From Takakia lepidozioides (taxonomy: Eukaryota; Streptophyta; Takakiopsida; Takakiales; Takakiaceae), in contig CM060732.1 of NCBI GenBank assembly GCA_030704615.1, forward strand, positions 59,317,053 through 59,377,052: a DNA stretch of 60,000 nt, given 5' to 3'. Shown here piece after piece: positions 10,695 through 35,557 of the stretch (its first letter is position 1; the number at the start of each line of letters is the position of its first letter). A program made the translations under genes and the position numbers. A model generated the notes under the pieces. The model was given only the letters and a program-made list of their open reading frames with translations. It searched no databases and was not told the DNA's origin.

Positions 10695-11120
10695 ATGCAT
10701 TGCGAGAAGAACTTTGCAGAGAATATCATTAAGACTATTTTTGGGGAGAAAGATACATTGAAGGTTCGGCGTGATCTTGAATTACTTAGGCTGCGTCCAT
10801 CATTGTGGTTGCAACGACATCCAGACAGGGCAGATACGTTAATCATGCCTCCTGCTCCTTATGTTCTGACTGAAGCTAAGTTGAAAGTTTTCTTGGACAC
10901 AGGTTACGCGTCAGCTTTCAAAAAACATGTGGTAAAGAAAAAACTATCTGGCATGAAAGCACATGATTACCATGTGTTCATGCACCAAATTTTGCCACTG
11001 GCTATTCATGGGCTCATGGCAACAACTGTGCGCACTACAATTTTGCGAGTATGTCGTGTATTTAGGAGGTTGTGTGCAAAAGTAGTGAATCCTGCAGAGT
11101 ATGAGGAGTTGAAACATTAA
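10695..11120 (+). pseudogene. Tnp2 middle segment
   Basis: The frame starts with HCEKNFAENIIKTIFGEKDT, which corresponds to the conserved 'H.EKNV..NILGTLL' motif after the Tnp2 core, followed by KVRRDLELLRLRPSLW and a segment with GMKAHDYHVFMHQILPLAI. It lies directly downstream of the core with stops in between, and leads into the DUF4218 part. Confidence 0.75.
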
Positions 11121-11141
11121 GCAGTTGTTACTCTCTGTCTA

Positions 11142-11540
11142 ATGGAGAAAGAGTTCCCACCATTATTTTTTGATGTGATGACTCATCTGCTTGTCCACCT
11201 AGTGGACGAGTTCGATTTATGTGGTCTTGTGGCATCACGTTGGATGTACCCCATGGAGCAGGCAATGAAAGAAATGAAGGGGTACGTCCGGAACATGGAA
11301 AAACCCGAGGGCAACATGGCTCAAGGATACATTTTTGATGAAGCTCTAGGATTTTGCATGGAGTATATGGCAGGATATGATGGAACTGCACGAAGGGTGT
11401 GGGATGCAGACGAGGAAGAATCTATGGCCGGCGTAGTTTTGGAAGGAGCCGACAAACCTCGGAAATTGGGTGACTTGCATGCTATTGTACATGATTACAT
11501 CATTCAAAATCATCCAAGCATATCCGATATGTTGAAGTAA
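11142..11540 (+). pseudogene. DUF4218-like segment of CACTA transposase
   Basis: The frame contains LLVHLVDEFDLCGLVASRWM, YPMEQAMKEMKGYVRN, PEGNMAQGYIFDEALGFCMEYM: the DUF4218 pattern (W.YP.ER.M..LK.YVRN...PEG.IA.GY...E...F). It ends with a good splice donor (GTAAGT at about 11538). An acceptor CCAG near 11641 starts the next coding block, so an intron of about 100 bp belongs to the original gene structure. Confidence 0.75.
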
Positions 11541-11641
11541 GTCCACACCCTTTCAGATCTGAATATTTTGTTGATTTGATCTTTTTGTACTGCCCCATGC
11601 TTAGTCTGTGTTGGCTAAATAGCCTCGACATTTTGTGCCAG

Positions 11642-12155
11642 GAAATATGAAGGGGAGTCCACACAAATGGATGATTGTCCTCCATTTGCTGCTTGGCTGC
11701 CAAATGCTGTACGGGAACATCTATCTGGAATTCAAGAACATGTGCTTGAAGATGGCGTACGACATGAATTACTGGATCTTTCAAGACCCCCATCATATTA
11801 TGCCTTGACATACAAGAGTATGTCAGGATATGGCAACCATTACAGGGCTACATCCCCAGGCATGAACACATCTAGTATGGCATCCTTTGATTGTGGAGTC
11901 TCATCAGTTTTCAAGCATGAGACGGAATCTGTACGGTATGTGGGTTTTATCGGGGAGATTTTGCAGATTGACTATGGCACTACACGGCCGGTAGTGTTTT
12001 TGTGCTCCTGGGTACGGGCCCAAAATGTGGGTCGTCAACCCAGATCAATGAAGGAAGATGATTGTGGCTTCACGTTGGTCAATTTCAATCAAATGTTACC
12101 ACCCTCTGAACAGCCTTTTGTATCGCCAGTACAGGTTGATCAAGTCTTTTTCTAA
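11642..12155 (+). pseudogene. DUF4216-like C-terminal segment of CACTA transposase
   Basis: The frame after the acceptor contains GYGNHYRATSPG, CGVSSVFKHETESVRYVGFI, EILQIDYGTTRPVVFLCSWV, and a C-terminal FTLVNFNQMLPPSEQPFVSP plus QVDQVFF. This is the DUF4216 fold found at the C-terminus of plant CACTA transposases (LDYG....VVLFKC.W, F.LVNF, PFILASQ..QVFY). The end QVFF near a stop matches the family, so the 3' end is complete. Confidence 0.75.
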
Positions 12156-12159
12156 TCCA

Positions 12160-12990
12160 CTAGTAGGGCCATTTATTCATATCCAGATTGTAAAACATTG
12201 GCACCCAGAAGTTGGGAAGTTACCCAGTCTGGCACTTCACCATTCTACACTTCTAATATCTTCCAGTGTGCAACTATTAGCACTGATTTCATCGCTGGCA
12301 ACCTGCAGTAATATCCCTATATCAAAAAAATCCCATACCCACATCCTTGGGCCTTTGTCTAGCTTCAACTACAACGACATATTGCCACATTTGGCATACA
12401 TCTACGCTAGGGCAATATCCAGACTGATATTGGTACAATTCACGCTTTGATCCTGTCAATTCTTTGCCTCTTTGTAGAGTTGTAGACGGGGTGGCATGCA
12501 TAGCAATATCCTGCAAACCTGGCCCTGTGCATCTTCACCCCTTCTACCACTCTGAATCGCTCGCATCTGCTGTCGCCATTGAGTGGTCAGAATGTTGAGA
12601 GACCTGTAAGACCATCCTAGTGGAACATCAGTTGGCTTGCTCCCCACCCCCTCTCTAGCTTGAATTGAATCATAATCTTATCTAGTTTTTTTCTCTCATC
12701 TCCAGCAAAATGACCCGCTATCACATTGTTGTACTGCAATTCTGCCAAAATCTTACAATGTCAGGCTATGGCTGTCATCATAGCATCCACACCAATGTAT
12801 GGATGTGTCCTTCATGAGCAACACTACCCCAAGTCTGCCTTCACCCTGCCCTAACCACAAAACGAAATTAAAGAATTCCAGTCAACTGTGACCAACATGG
12901 GAGGTTTTTGGTGGTTCAAAGCTATTTCACGAGTAAAATACTTGCACCACTTGGTTGTGGTGGAAGACCTGCAATTATACCATATTGTAA
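12160..12990. other. No gene seen
   Basis: Sequence downstream of the CACTA coding remnant. Frames on both strands are short and unrecognised, and no terminal inverted repeat of the CACTA element could be found here. Confidence 0.3.
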
Positions 12991-12997
12991 ACATCGC

Positions 12998-13282
12998 TTA
13001 CTTGTGGTGGCAATCTTGCAATCCAATATCCACAAAGCAGACAGAAATAATGACATCTGATACAATTCCAACTCTGAAGATGACGCCATGGATCTCTTTC
13101 CCATTTTCCACAGCTGCCAGGGCAGTGTTCAGATTGACATTTGGCACAATTCCAGCTTTGATGATATCCCCATGCACCTCTTGCCCTTCTCTAGGGCTGC
13201 CAGCCTTGCACAAGCATTGCAAATGCACACAAACACGATGTGCTTCCCCCATCATTTGCTCATAGGTCTCCAAAGCCTCCAT
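12998..13282 (-). pseudogene. PPR protein fragment A
   Basis: The minus-strand frame has the wording of plant PLS-class pentatricopeptide repeats: EGQEVHGDIIKAGIVPNVNL, then GKEIHGVIFRVGIVSDVI, then FVDIGLQDC where VDMYSKCG is expected. The two HG-I motifs are much closer together than two full repeats allow, so the middle is deleted. PPR proteins bind organellar RNA. Only about two partial repeats remain, with no start, targeting peptide or E/DYW tail. Confidence 0.6.
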
Positions 13283-13309
13283 CCCACGTCCCTGTCGTGC
13301 ATACCCTGG

Positions 13310-14000
13310 ACCAAGCTGACTGTCCCAAGAACCTTGTAAACATCAACGAGGACTTAAGTGCGCAACAACAATAGGCTTAGTGGGGCTTAGTGCTTGAGGG
13401 AAAAAAAAATCGCATTGGTCCATGAGAACCACCATGGTGCAGCTAAGCGAGCAGAGATTGAAACACGACCTGCTAAGACCAAGCTGACTCTCCCAAGAAC
13501 CTTGTAAACATCAGGAAGAATACCAAATCATGGTACTAACAGGAGCCAAAAGCCCACATTTGCAGGATGGACAAACTTCTTCACATCCTACATCAAGAAA
13601 AAGCCACACCTTGTGATTGCGATTGTCCCACCATCATGAAGGATCTATAAAATACTCATGCAAGCTCTGCTCTGTGCTGCAAATTCAGGGCCGAGTCTGA
13701 TGAGAGGGCAAAACAGGCTGAAATAGGTCGAAGAAGAAGGTGCCCTCACCACATTGTCGTCGACCTTGTGTCATGACCCATGGAGGATTTGACAGACCAT
13801 GAACCCAAACGGACCTCTTGTGTGTGCTGCTTGTGTCTGTAGTCAGGTAATGTCAGATTGTCCATGAGAACCACCACAGTGCAGCATCGCAAGCAGAGAT
13901 TGAAACGCAACCTGCTAAGACCAACCTGCACGAGGACTTAGTGTGCACAACAATGATAGGGCTTAGTGGGGCTTAGTGGGGCTTAGTGCATGAAAAAAAA
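13310..14000. repeat. Short direct duplications in the PPR debris region
   Basis: Segments repeat within this stretch. A block starting CCATGAGAACCACCA and running through GCAGAGATTGAAAC and ACCTGCTAAGACCAA occurs at about 13420-13490 and 13862-13928. CAAGCTGACT-TCCCAAGAACCTTGTAAACATC occurs twice (from about 13312 and 13480). GGCTTAGTGGGGCTTAGTG followed by an A-run occurs near 13375 and 13957. They look like remains of a dispersed repeat family; the A-runs could be retroposon tails. Confidence 0.55.
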
Positions 14001-14084
14001 CAACATAAGGAGTTTGGACCCGCGACCCCGCGACACGTAGGAAGAGCCCTTACCATATATCCCCCGTAGATCATAAGAATTTAC

Positions 14085-14370
14085 CTCCATTCAGCCATAG
14101 GACCAGAGGCTTCGATGCTGATTCATCACTAGAACACTCGGCGAAAAAGTAGAAGAGCTCCATTCCGCTGATCTCATTGACTGTGACATACCCAGCATAC
14201 TGCTTGAAACTTTCTGCATTATATGGCTGCCTTGGGAGTTCCAAAACCCTGTCCGCTTCCTGCTGATCGGCTACTAGCATGGAGATAGAAGTTGGAATAG
14301 CTGCTGTAAGTAGCAACATCAGAAGGAACGTCGACAGAAAGCTGTACTCCATGGTGTTGCTAATTACCAA
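14085..14370 (-). pseudogene. Serine carboxypeptidase-like first exon, remainder missing
   Basis: The minus-strand frame starts with a signal peptide ([20 protein letters not shown]; an alternative Met lies six codons upstream). It continues with [32 protein letters not shown] and [11 protein letters not shown], the exact N-terminal signature of plant secreted serine carboxypeptidase-like (S10) proteins. A splice donor follows LNGG directly. No downstream exon with PGCSS or the catalytic GESYAGHY was found within the next kilobases on this strand. The exon is therefore orphaned, or its partners lie beyond a very large, repeat-filled intron. S10 enzymes act in vacuole or apoplast as peptidases or acyltransferases. 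Confidence 0.65.
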
Positions 14371-14778
14371 TTGATCTAAGAAGTATTAGTAATGAGACTC
14401 TACGTAGACTTTACCATCCAGCTTACCCACACAAGCTAATGAGAATGACGCACAGACTTGACCAAGCTGTCATGGCAAGCCTATGGCATATCAGGAAAAG
14501 CAAAGCATTAGAGAGGTGAGTTCAAACAGTCGTGCAATCAGTTTTCAGTCCACTGAGCTAGTAAGGAAGTGCCCAGTATACGACTTCTGTGTCACACATT
14601 AGTGGAAAAATAAACCAACACCAACTTTCACATCCCTCATCCCATTAGAGCTTTGCCAACTTCACTGCCTCCCTGGAATCCCCTCCCCCCCCGTGAAAAA
14701 GCAAGTATAAAGCAAATTCTCATAGACATGTTTACCAGTGATATATGTCTCGCTGGTAGTCGTTGAGAAACAAGGCTC

Positions 14779-14849
14779 TTAAGCTTTGCCCACAAACTCA
14801 ACATCAAATATGAGTGTTGAATTGGGGGGTATGACACACAACCCTGCAA
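14779..14849 (-). pseudogene. Possible FKBP-type prolyl isomerase last exon
   Basis: On the minus strand, after a possible acceptor TTGCAG, a short frame reads CVIPPNSTLIFDVEFVGKA and stops. This matches the C-terminus of FKBP-type peptidyl-prolyl isomerases (IPPNATLIFDVELV). No upstream FKBP exons were recognised on this strand before the PPR fragment at 15.2-15.6 kb, so it is probably a stray 3' piece. The match is short, hence modest confidence. Confidence 0.4.
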
Positions 14850-15289
14850 TCCAACAACTTCTCACGGTTTAGAAAAGATCTTTCAAAAATGAAGAGAAGG
14901 AAGAGATTGAAAGAAAACTATGTGGTTCAGGGTTGGATTAAATGGGGTAGCTTGGCATCAGATGGGCCTTGGGTTGCTACCTACAGTGAAACAGAGAATA
15001 TGGCATGCTACTGGAGGCATATCAATCGCATATCAATCCTCCTTGTCCACAAGTGACAGCCCTCTAGAGCTGGCACCAGCAACAATCCATATTTTTCATC
15101 TAGGCCATCATCATAAGTAAATTTGCCCCTACCTCTCTTGACATAAGATGCCTCTATTCTCACTGTGGAATTAGAACGGGAGAACCATGCATTGGTATGA
15201 ACAGACTCTTACATGGCAAAAACCCTCGACAAACGGGGAGAGAGGAGAAGAAAATGGAGGTACCGCCGCCCTCGGTAGTTGGTGGTTTT

Positions 15290-15593
15290 TTGGGGAAATG
15301 ACATAGTGAATGCCTATAATTACTTGTAGGGCCTCCTTCCTATGACAACCATGCTGGGCATATCCTGCGATCATTGCATTCCAAGACACCACATCTTGTT
15401 CGGCCATATCATGGAACACTCCCTTGTCATCCTTGATGCTACCACATTCAAAATACATGTCCACCCAGGTAGAGTTTAGAACAAATACCTCTCGTACTAT
15501 TCCCATTTTGAGGCTGTCCAATTTAAGGGCTACCAAGCTCGCACATTCATTGCAAACGCAACCAATTGTGACCTTGTCCGGCTTCAACATCAC
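15290..15593 (-). pseudogene. PPR protein fragment B (PLS class)
   Basis: The minus-strand frame contains LKPDKVTIGCVCNECASLVA, then EVFVLNSTWVDMYFECGSIK, KGVFHDMAEQDVVSWNAMIA and GYAQHGCHRKEALQV. These are the L-S-P repeat phrases of plant organellar RNA-binding PPR proteins (VDMYAKCG, VF..M..RDVVSWNAMI.GYAQHG...EAL). Reading frame is kept for about 100 codons, but there is no start or flanking repeat, and the sequence beyond 15290 is unrelated. It is a dispersed fragment, perhaps a retroposed or captured piece. Confidence 0.7.
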
Positions 15594-15899
15594 TAAAAGA
15601 ACTCGTTGTATAGTCGAATACCAATGTCATGAAGGGGGGAATGTATCAAATTGTACACTTGAAGACTGCAAACAGGGACGACGATTACAAGTAAATTCGA
15701 AGTCCGCAAACTGCATGACTCAATGAAGTATGCTACTTACTACTTCGTGATATTTGCCCACGCCACTACATAGTGAAACTGCAAACTGCTTCGAGCTCCA
15801 GGTCCAATATTTTGCCAATATCAAATGGACACATGTTCACATAGTACAAGTGCTTCGTTAAAGATAGATGGATGAGGTCATCCAATGGATAAACCCATT

Positions 15900-16090
15900 C
15901 ATGTATATGCCTTAAGATGCCACGTGTAGTGATGTAATCATAGAAACATAGATGTGAAATCTCCAGTAGTCATGTAGTCATAAGCTTATATGGCATGTCA
16001 TCAATGTGTAGTAGTGATGTAGTCATTTAGTCATAAGCTTATGTGGCACGTGTCTGACGTGTAGTATTGCGTATGACTACTAGTTATATA
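15900..16090. repeat. 53-bp direct repeat with GTAGTGATGTAGTCAT words
   Basis: TAGTCATAAGCTTAT-TGGCA is found at 15975 and again at 16028 (period 53), with GTGTAGTAGTGATGTAGTCAT between. Related words (GTGTAGTGATGTAATCAT) precede at about 15925, and TAGTAGTGATGG recurs near 16276. It is a small decayed tandem repeat. Confidence 0.55.
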
Positions 16091-16402
16091 AACCAAGCCT
16101 ATGTTCTTGGTCAACACTGTTTGACCGCGGCTCCTAGTCATGTAGTAAAACGTATGACTACATTAGATTAAAATATATTAAAATTCGCCCAACAATGGGT
16201 TTCATCACTTCGTAGTCACACATATAGTAATGATTACCAAGGTTTATATCATCTGTAGTCATAAAAACGTTAATCTGTAGTAGTGATGGGAACGACTGGC
16301 CTACGAAACGAAATGGAAAAGCGGTCCGTCGTGTTGAGGCAGGTCCCGAAAATGAGTGCAAAATTGAGTCAGCAAGAAACCTGCAGTGTCGGGTGACCCA
16401 AG

Positions 16403-16708
16403 TTGTCAATGTCCCCCCTCCAGGCTATGGTCGGGTACAGTATGGTGACATTGGGTTCTGTTGTTCACGACAGGACTTATGAGGTAACTGTTGGCAATTT
16501 TCCAAATTGCACATGCCCGGACTTCCAGAACACTTTATCAAGCTCTATTGGAAAGAAACCCAAATTTGTCCTGTGCAAACACCTATACTATATCTACATT
16601 CACAGGATGTTTTGTGATCCTCACCAAGACACGTGCATTCACCAGTGTACAATGGGTCCCACTGACGTTCATACACTTTTGCAGCGTGATAGGATTACTG
16701 AAATGTGA
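16403..16708 (+). CDS. SWIM zinc-finger ORF (transposase-derived fragment)
   Basis: A 101-codon frame with a SWIM finger: RTYEVTVGNFPNCTCPDFQN, a spacer, then FVLCKHLYYIYIHRMF (Cys-X-Cys ... Cys-X-His). The tail reads CTMGPTDVHTLLQR. SWIM fingers bind DNA or protein and sit at the C-terminus of MULE and FAR1/FHY3-type transposases as well as in stand-alone plant proteins. No transposase core precedes it, so it is either a truncated transposon piece or a small domesticated SWIM protein with upstream exons I could not identify. It differs clearly from the SWIM finger of the Mutator element at 44-57 kb. Confidence 0.5.
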   Translation: MSMSPLQAMVGYSMVTLGSVVHDRTYEVTVGNFPNCTCPDFQNTLSSSIGKKPKFVLCKHLYYIYIHRMFCDPHQDTCIHQCTMGPTDVHTLLQRDRITEM

Positions 16709-16836
16709 GGTGTTCAGAAGGAGTTGGATTCTTTGACAATGACTCCACTTTGTTCAATGTAATCTTTTCAACATGTTCCATTTCTGTTTTGGCTAAATCT
16801 GTTTCGGTTAGTTTGTATTGAGGTTGGTGGTTATCC

Positions 16837-17400
16837 AATTAAGATGTCGTTGACGACACCTTAATCCACCCACCTGCACACGCACTGCCTTCGTACCTTT
16901 GTTGGATTCATATTTTTTTGGTTATTTGGGTTTTTCGATGAATTGACATGTCGCAAAAGGTGGTGGAAAATAAGATGTCGTTGACAACACCTTAATACCT
17001 CCAACCTGCACACGCACCGCCATGAAAGTTTTGTTCAGGTGGTCGGAATTAAGATGTCATTGACGACATCTTAATCCCCCCGACCTACACACGCACCGCC
17101 TTGAAAATTCTGTTGAGGTTGTTGGAATTAAGATGTCGTTGACGACACCTTAATCCCCCCTGCCTTCAAAGTTTTGTTGGATTTCTGTTTTTTCCATTTT
17201 TGGGCCATAATCTGAAAAGACATGTGGCAGCAGTTGGTGGGATTTAAGATGTCGTTGACGACACCCTAATCCCCGCGACCTGCACACGTATCGGCTTGAA
17301 AGTTTTGTTGGATTCAAATTTTCTGGTTTTTTGGAATTTTTCATGAAATGTTTGTGGCAAGAGGAGGTGGGAATTAAGATGTCGTTGACGACACCTTAAT
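16837..17400. repeat. Array of six near-palindromic hairpins
   Basis: Six copies of a 27-29-bp near-palindrome occur at 16837-16865, 16970-16996, 17047-17075, 17126-17154, 17242-17270 and 17372-17400. One arm is ATTAAGATGTCGT and the other is its near-complement ACGACACCTTAAT, around a TG centre. Each is followed by a C-run and a conserved spacer with CGACCTGCACACGCACCGCC and then GAAAGTTTTGTTGGA. Spacing alternates between about 80 and 120-135 bp. No coding frame explains it. The hairpins could fold in DNA or, if transcribed, in RNA. Confidence 0.85.
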
Positions 17401-17439
17401 CCCCCCCCACCTGGACACACACCGCCTTCAAAGTTTTTT

Positions 17440-19435
17440 TGGACTCAATTTTTTGGGTTCATTGTTTTTGGAGAAATTTTTCTGCGATTTTGTTTTGTCC
17501 TCCACTTCTCATGTTCTATCCTCCTCCACCATAATTCCGGCGCCAGGGGATTATTCCTCTTCCTCTCCCGGTTTAGCGTTGTTAAGGGGAATGTCGTCGG
17601 CAGATGAGCCTGGCTAAGAAGAAGGAATCTCACGAAGAGGACACAACTGAATCACACATCCATACAACTTTCATACAACACTCAAGCACGGCGCCTCACA
17701 CAGTACGTGCAGACATCAGATGAAAACCACCCTTTCTGCCACGACAGAGGGGTTTAAATAGTATTAGGGCATAATCTAATCATAGCGCCACGCGGCACAT
17801 ATATATAAGCTTTCTAGATGTTGTTCCAGCCTGACCATAGAAAGAGGCCACATCATCCAGTTCCATCCTAATCTGATCCTAAACTAGATGTTAGAATAAG
17901 ACAACATATAATAAAGCCTTAAGCTATTGCCAACTCCTCCTCATGCATTAGGTAGAAGTTCATCCAGACTACATCCTAACTCCATCCATCCCTTTGACAT
18001 CCCGCGTTCATCCTCCCATCATCCATCCTTCATTCATCTAAGGCGAAAAAGTAGGCGAGGGGGAATCCCATCTTCACAGAAGCATAGTTTTGTTTTTTAA
18101 AATTCGGAAAATAGCACGAGTGGCTACAAAGTATATTCTGTTCATCCATTCAAAATAGGACAGAATCATTCACATCTATACTTTCATCCATTAATATCAT
18201 CCATATTTGGTGAATTCATCCATAAGTTTTATTTGTTTTGGAGAAATTTGGCGATTTCATCCATGAAAAAACATGGAATTTGCTACATAATATTCTTTTC
18301 TATTTTTTGAGGTCGCCATTTGGCGAAAATTCGCCAAAAAAAAAACGCTGCACAGAAGTGCCTAACTTATTGCTCGAAAATTGTGAAAAACACCAAAATG
18401 TCCAAATATGTGGAAAAAATGCCTGCAATTTATAATTTCATGTCGACACAACTTCCAAAGGGTACTGCATTATGCAACTACATCTTCATACCTATCTCAT
18501 GTGAATCTTCTGAATCTGGGAGAATGTTTTTTAAAAGAAAATTACCTCAACAATAGTTTTTGAGGGAGGTAAAAAACAACTGTTCATTATTATCCAGGGT
18601 AGACTGTAATACATGCCTAATGTTTATTACCTAGGTGAGGTGCTTAAATAATAAAAACGAATCTGCCTAATAATATTCCATTTTTATTAATTATTAGGCG
18701 CGGAAGTGCCTAATAAGCTAGGTCCGTACGGTATGTTCTAAATGCCAGTGTTTATGAAATCGTCACCACATCTTTCAACAATTCATCTGCTTTCACAGAT
18801 CTTGAACTTTCCAAGGAGTTTCTACCTTCTGCTCCTGTCATTTCTGACTTCAGATAAGAGCTTTAACATACTGAGGCTAAACCCTGTCTATGCTACACAA
18901 GTGTTTTGTTTGTTCAAAGCAGTAACATGCTGTGTTAGTAGAACCTGTACCTTCTTCTGAGAGGTTACGCCCTGGACTGCGTGTCTGAATGTAGGACCTT
19001 GATGTTTTTATGTCTATCTCAGCGTATGATACATGCAAGATTCCCTATCATGTTCCTCATGAGGACATTGTATCGGACTCCTCAGTGGATGCAGCATCTG
19101 GCACCGTGAAGTTCTGATTACCTACATGCAGACACACCTCTCTCCTGCATTCCAATGTCTGGCACCAATCTCCTCTCACCTCTCATATGAATCCATCCTT
19201 GCAAGCTCAACTTGATAATAACAAACATCCCAACTACCAGAAGTGAGGCCAGCCTGATTTTGGGCTCAATGGCCAGCATTACTCCCCTCCATCTTCACTC
19301 TGTACTAACTTGGCCTGACCATAAAATTTTATGAAAAACAGAAATTGACACCCCAATGATTCAATGATCATTACTTGCAATATATCACAAAGCTAATTCC
19401 ATATTGTATTGATTCAAGTTTTACGCTATGTTTTC
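17440..19435. other. No gene seen; upstream intergenic DNA of the helicase gene
   Basis: AT-rich sequence without recognisable coding content. Short Cys/Leu-rich frames such as 18742-18960 have no family resemblance. The last part should contain the promoter of the helicase gene at 19576. Confidence 0.35.
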
Positions 19436-19437
19436 CG

Positions 19438-19474
19438 TTAATATATATAGATATATATGTGTGTGTGTGTGTGT
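19438..19474. repeat. (AT)n(GT)n microsatellite upstream of the helicase start
   Basis: ATATATATAG, ATATATATG and then about eight GT units end roughly 100 bp before the helicase ATG. The run includes TATATAT words and may double as a TATA region; that role is a guess. Confidence 0.6.
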
Positions 19475-19575
19475 GCTGGGTTTTAGGGTTTTAGGGAGTT
19501 GCAAGGAGACGATAGACAAGAGGGGGAGGAAGAGCAATTGAGAGTGGAAGGGGGATGTAGCGACTGTTGCTTGCA

Positions 19576-33651
<14,076 letters not shown>

Positions 33652-34636
33652 TATTGGACTGGCCTTTTGTATTCTAGTTTTGTTCGAGTACTCGGCAACC
33701 AGCGAGGCGTTGTTAGCTATGCTACATGGAAGATGGTTCTGGGAGAAGCCTCAAGTATGCCAGAGAGGCCGGAGTAACAATTGACTTGATTTTTACAATT
33801 TGAAAGTAGATAGTGATGACCTATTGCACCTGCAGGCCAGGGAAGAAAAGAAAGAGGGGTTAAAAACACCTCAGAGTTTGCTCTTGTACAATGTTCGATT
33901 ATATGAAGGCCTGGAGATCTAACAATTGGAGACTCTGGGTTGGGTAATGACCAGGCGAGATGGTCAAAGCTTTGGGGAATTTGCAGGCAATTTAAGGGAG
34001 CTAGTGGAAGGATACTTGGTGCAATGGTGGCTGTGGCTTCTCAGCACACATGCATCCTCTCATCCTATGTGACTGAAGATGAAGGGAGAGTGAAAACAGA
34101 ACTTCGGAGTGCATACCTGAACATGTAGTTGGGTGAATTCTGATGAGGCGGTTAAATGAAGTGATTAAATTAAATGATCTGCAATTGATTTGGATATGTT
34201 TGGAGGCATTATCCCCAGGAGAATTTTCAATGTGTTTGCTTGGAAAGGGCTACACTTCTATTGAAATATATATAATCCCTGTATATAATCCCTCAAACCA
34301 GGAAGTTGTACCTTCAATGAATCTGAAATTTCCAACCAAGCTCTTATTTCATAGCACTTGAGGCTCCAAGCTAATAAGAGCTTGTTGTCTTGCCTCAAGC
34401 TCTTCACATCCAGAGGGGCTGCCAGCAAAACTATTTCCATGTCCAAAATGATACCTCTTGCCACCAGGCACTAGAAATTGCAAAGGATGTCTCCAGGCAC
34501 TGGCCCTGGTTGTGTAGTCCATTTTACACTGGTCAGCACAATGGTAGAATCCAACAGAATGTCTAGGACCACTAACAACTTATTGTCTTTGCCTCAAGCA
34601 CATGCCAAAAATGCGGCACAATCAGCACAACCAAAC

Positions 34637-35549
34637 CAGTGTTGGGCGGTTACCCGCCGGGACCCAGGTTAACCGCCGGTTCAGGTTAACCGGAACCGGA
34701 CCCGGGCCCATTCCTGCAGACCCTGACCCGGAACCGGAACCTGCCAATGGGGATCGGCACAGAACCGAACCGCGGTTCCTGCTGGGTGTGAGAACGGGAG
34801 AACTTGGGAAGGGGGATAAAAACAGGTTCCAGTTCTTGAACCCTTGGTGGGCCCTTGGCATAACATGTGGAGACATCCCTATAGCTCATCAGCCCCCAAA
34901 ACCTCGATTGTCCCACCATTGACTGGGTCACTTCTCCTTGTCTCTGTAGAGCTGTCTCTGTAGAGCTGGTGGCCCATGGCAAAACTTCTGTAATGCTCTC
35001 AAGCTCCATGAGATCCCGGGTTCAATGCTTGAAGGCCATGAGATTCTATGTTCAATGCTTTAGCGCCATGAGATCTTGGGTTCAATCTCCAGCTCCATGA
35101 TATCCTTGTTAAGTTCATTAATCAAAATGTTTGAAGATGCCAATACTTGCCAGGTAGCTGAATAGTAATTTCAACCCATAAAATTTTACCCATTTTCTTC
35201 TACCAGTTTATTTAGAGTATTTTTGTTTGTTTTTTTAATGTTAGTGAAAACTAATAAAATCGTTGGATTTTAGTTCAAATATGTGAATACATTGCTATTT
35301 AATCTACCGGACTGATAAAATATTTTAAATCTAAATAAATTAAACAAATGTATTTTAAAAATAGAACAGGAACCTAACAGGGAACTGGTGGTTTTTATCA
35401 GCAACTAACCGGTAACCGGAACCGCCGCCATGTTTAAAAGTTGGATCCGGAACCAAACCGGAACCGGCTCAATAAAAAAAACCGGAACCGGATCCGGAAC
35501 CGTCTCTTGAAATAATTGTGGAACCGGAACTGAAGGTTCCTTCACACTG
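34637..35549. mobile_element. Nonautonomous hAT element (MITE-like), 913 bp
   Basis: The ends are CAGTGTTGGG and CTTCACACTG, giving a 6-bp terminal inverted repeat CAGTGT/ACACTG. They are flanked by a perfect 8-bp duplication AACCAAAC (34629-34636 and 35550-35557). CAGNG-type ends with 8-bp duplications are the hAT signature. The subterminal 150-200 bp on both sides are packed with GGTTAACC, AACCGGAACCGG and GGTTCC words, as in many hAT elements whose transposase binds subterminal repeats. The AT-rich middle (35150-35400) codes for nothing. Confidence 0.88.
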
Positions 35550-35557
35550 AACCAAAC

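Larger units (their letters stand above)
9717..12155 (+). mobile_element. CACTA (En/Spm) transposon remnant
   Basis: In order on the plus strand: Tnp2 N-terminal motif, Tnp2 catalytic core (transposase_21 family), DUF4218-like domain, an intron, and a DUF4216-like domain. These lie in the same order as in plant CACTA TNP2 proteins. Frameshifts and stops divide it into at least five frames. CACTA terminal repeats (CACTACAAGAA type) and 3-bp target duplications were not found at either end, so only the coding core is left. Confidence 0.8.

Noticed and set aside
16837-17400. CRISPR array
   Set aside because: Repeats are palindromic and spacers are similar to each other and of unequal length; the DNA is plant nuclear.
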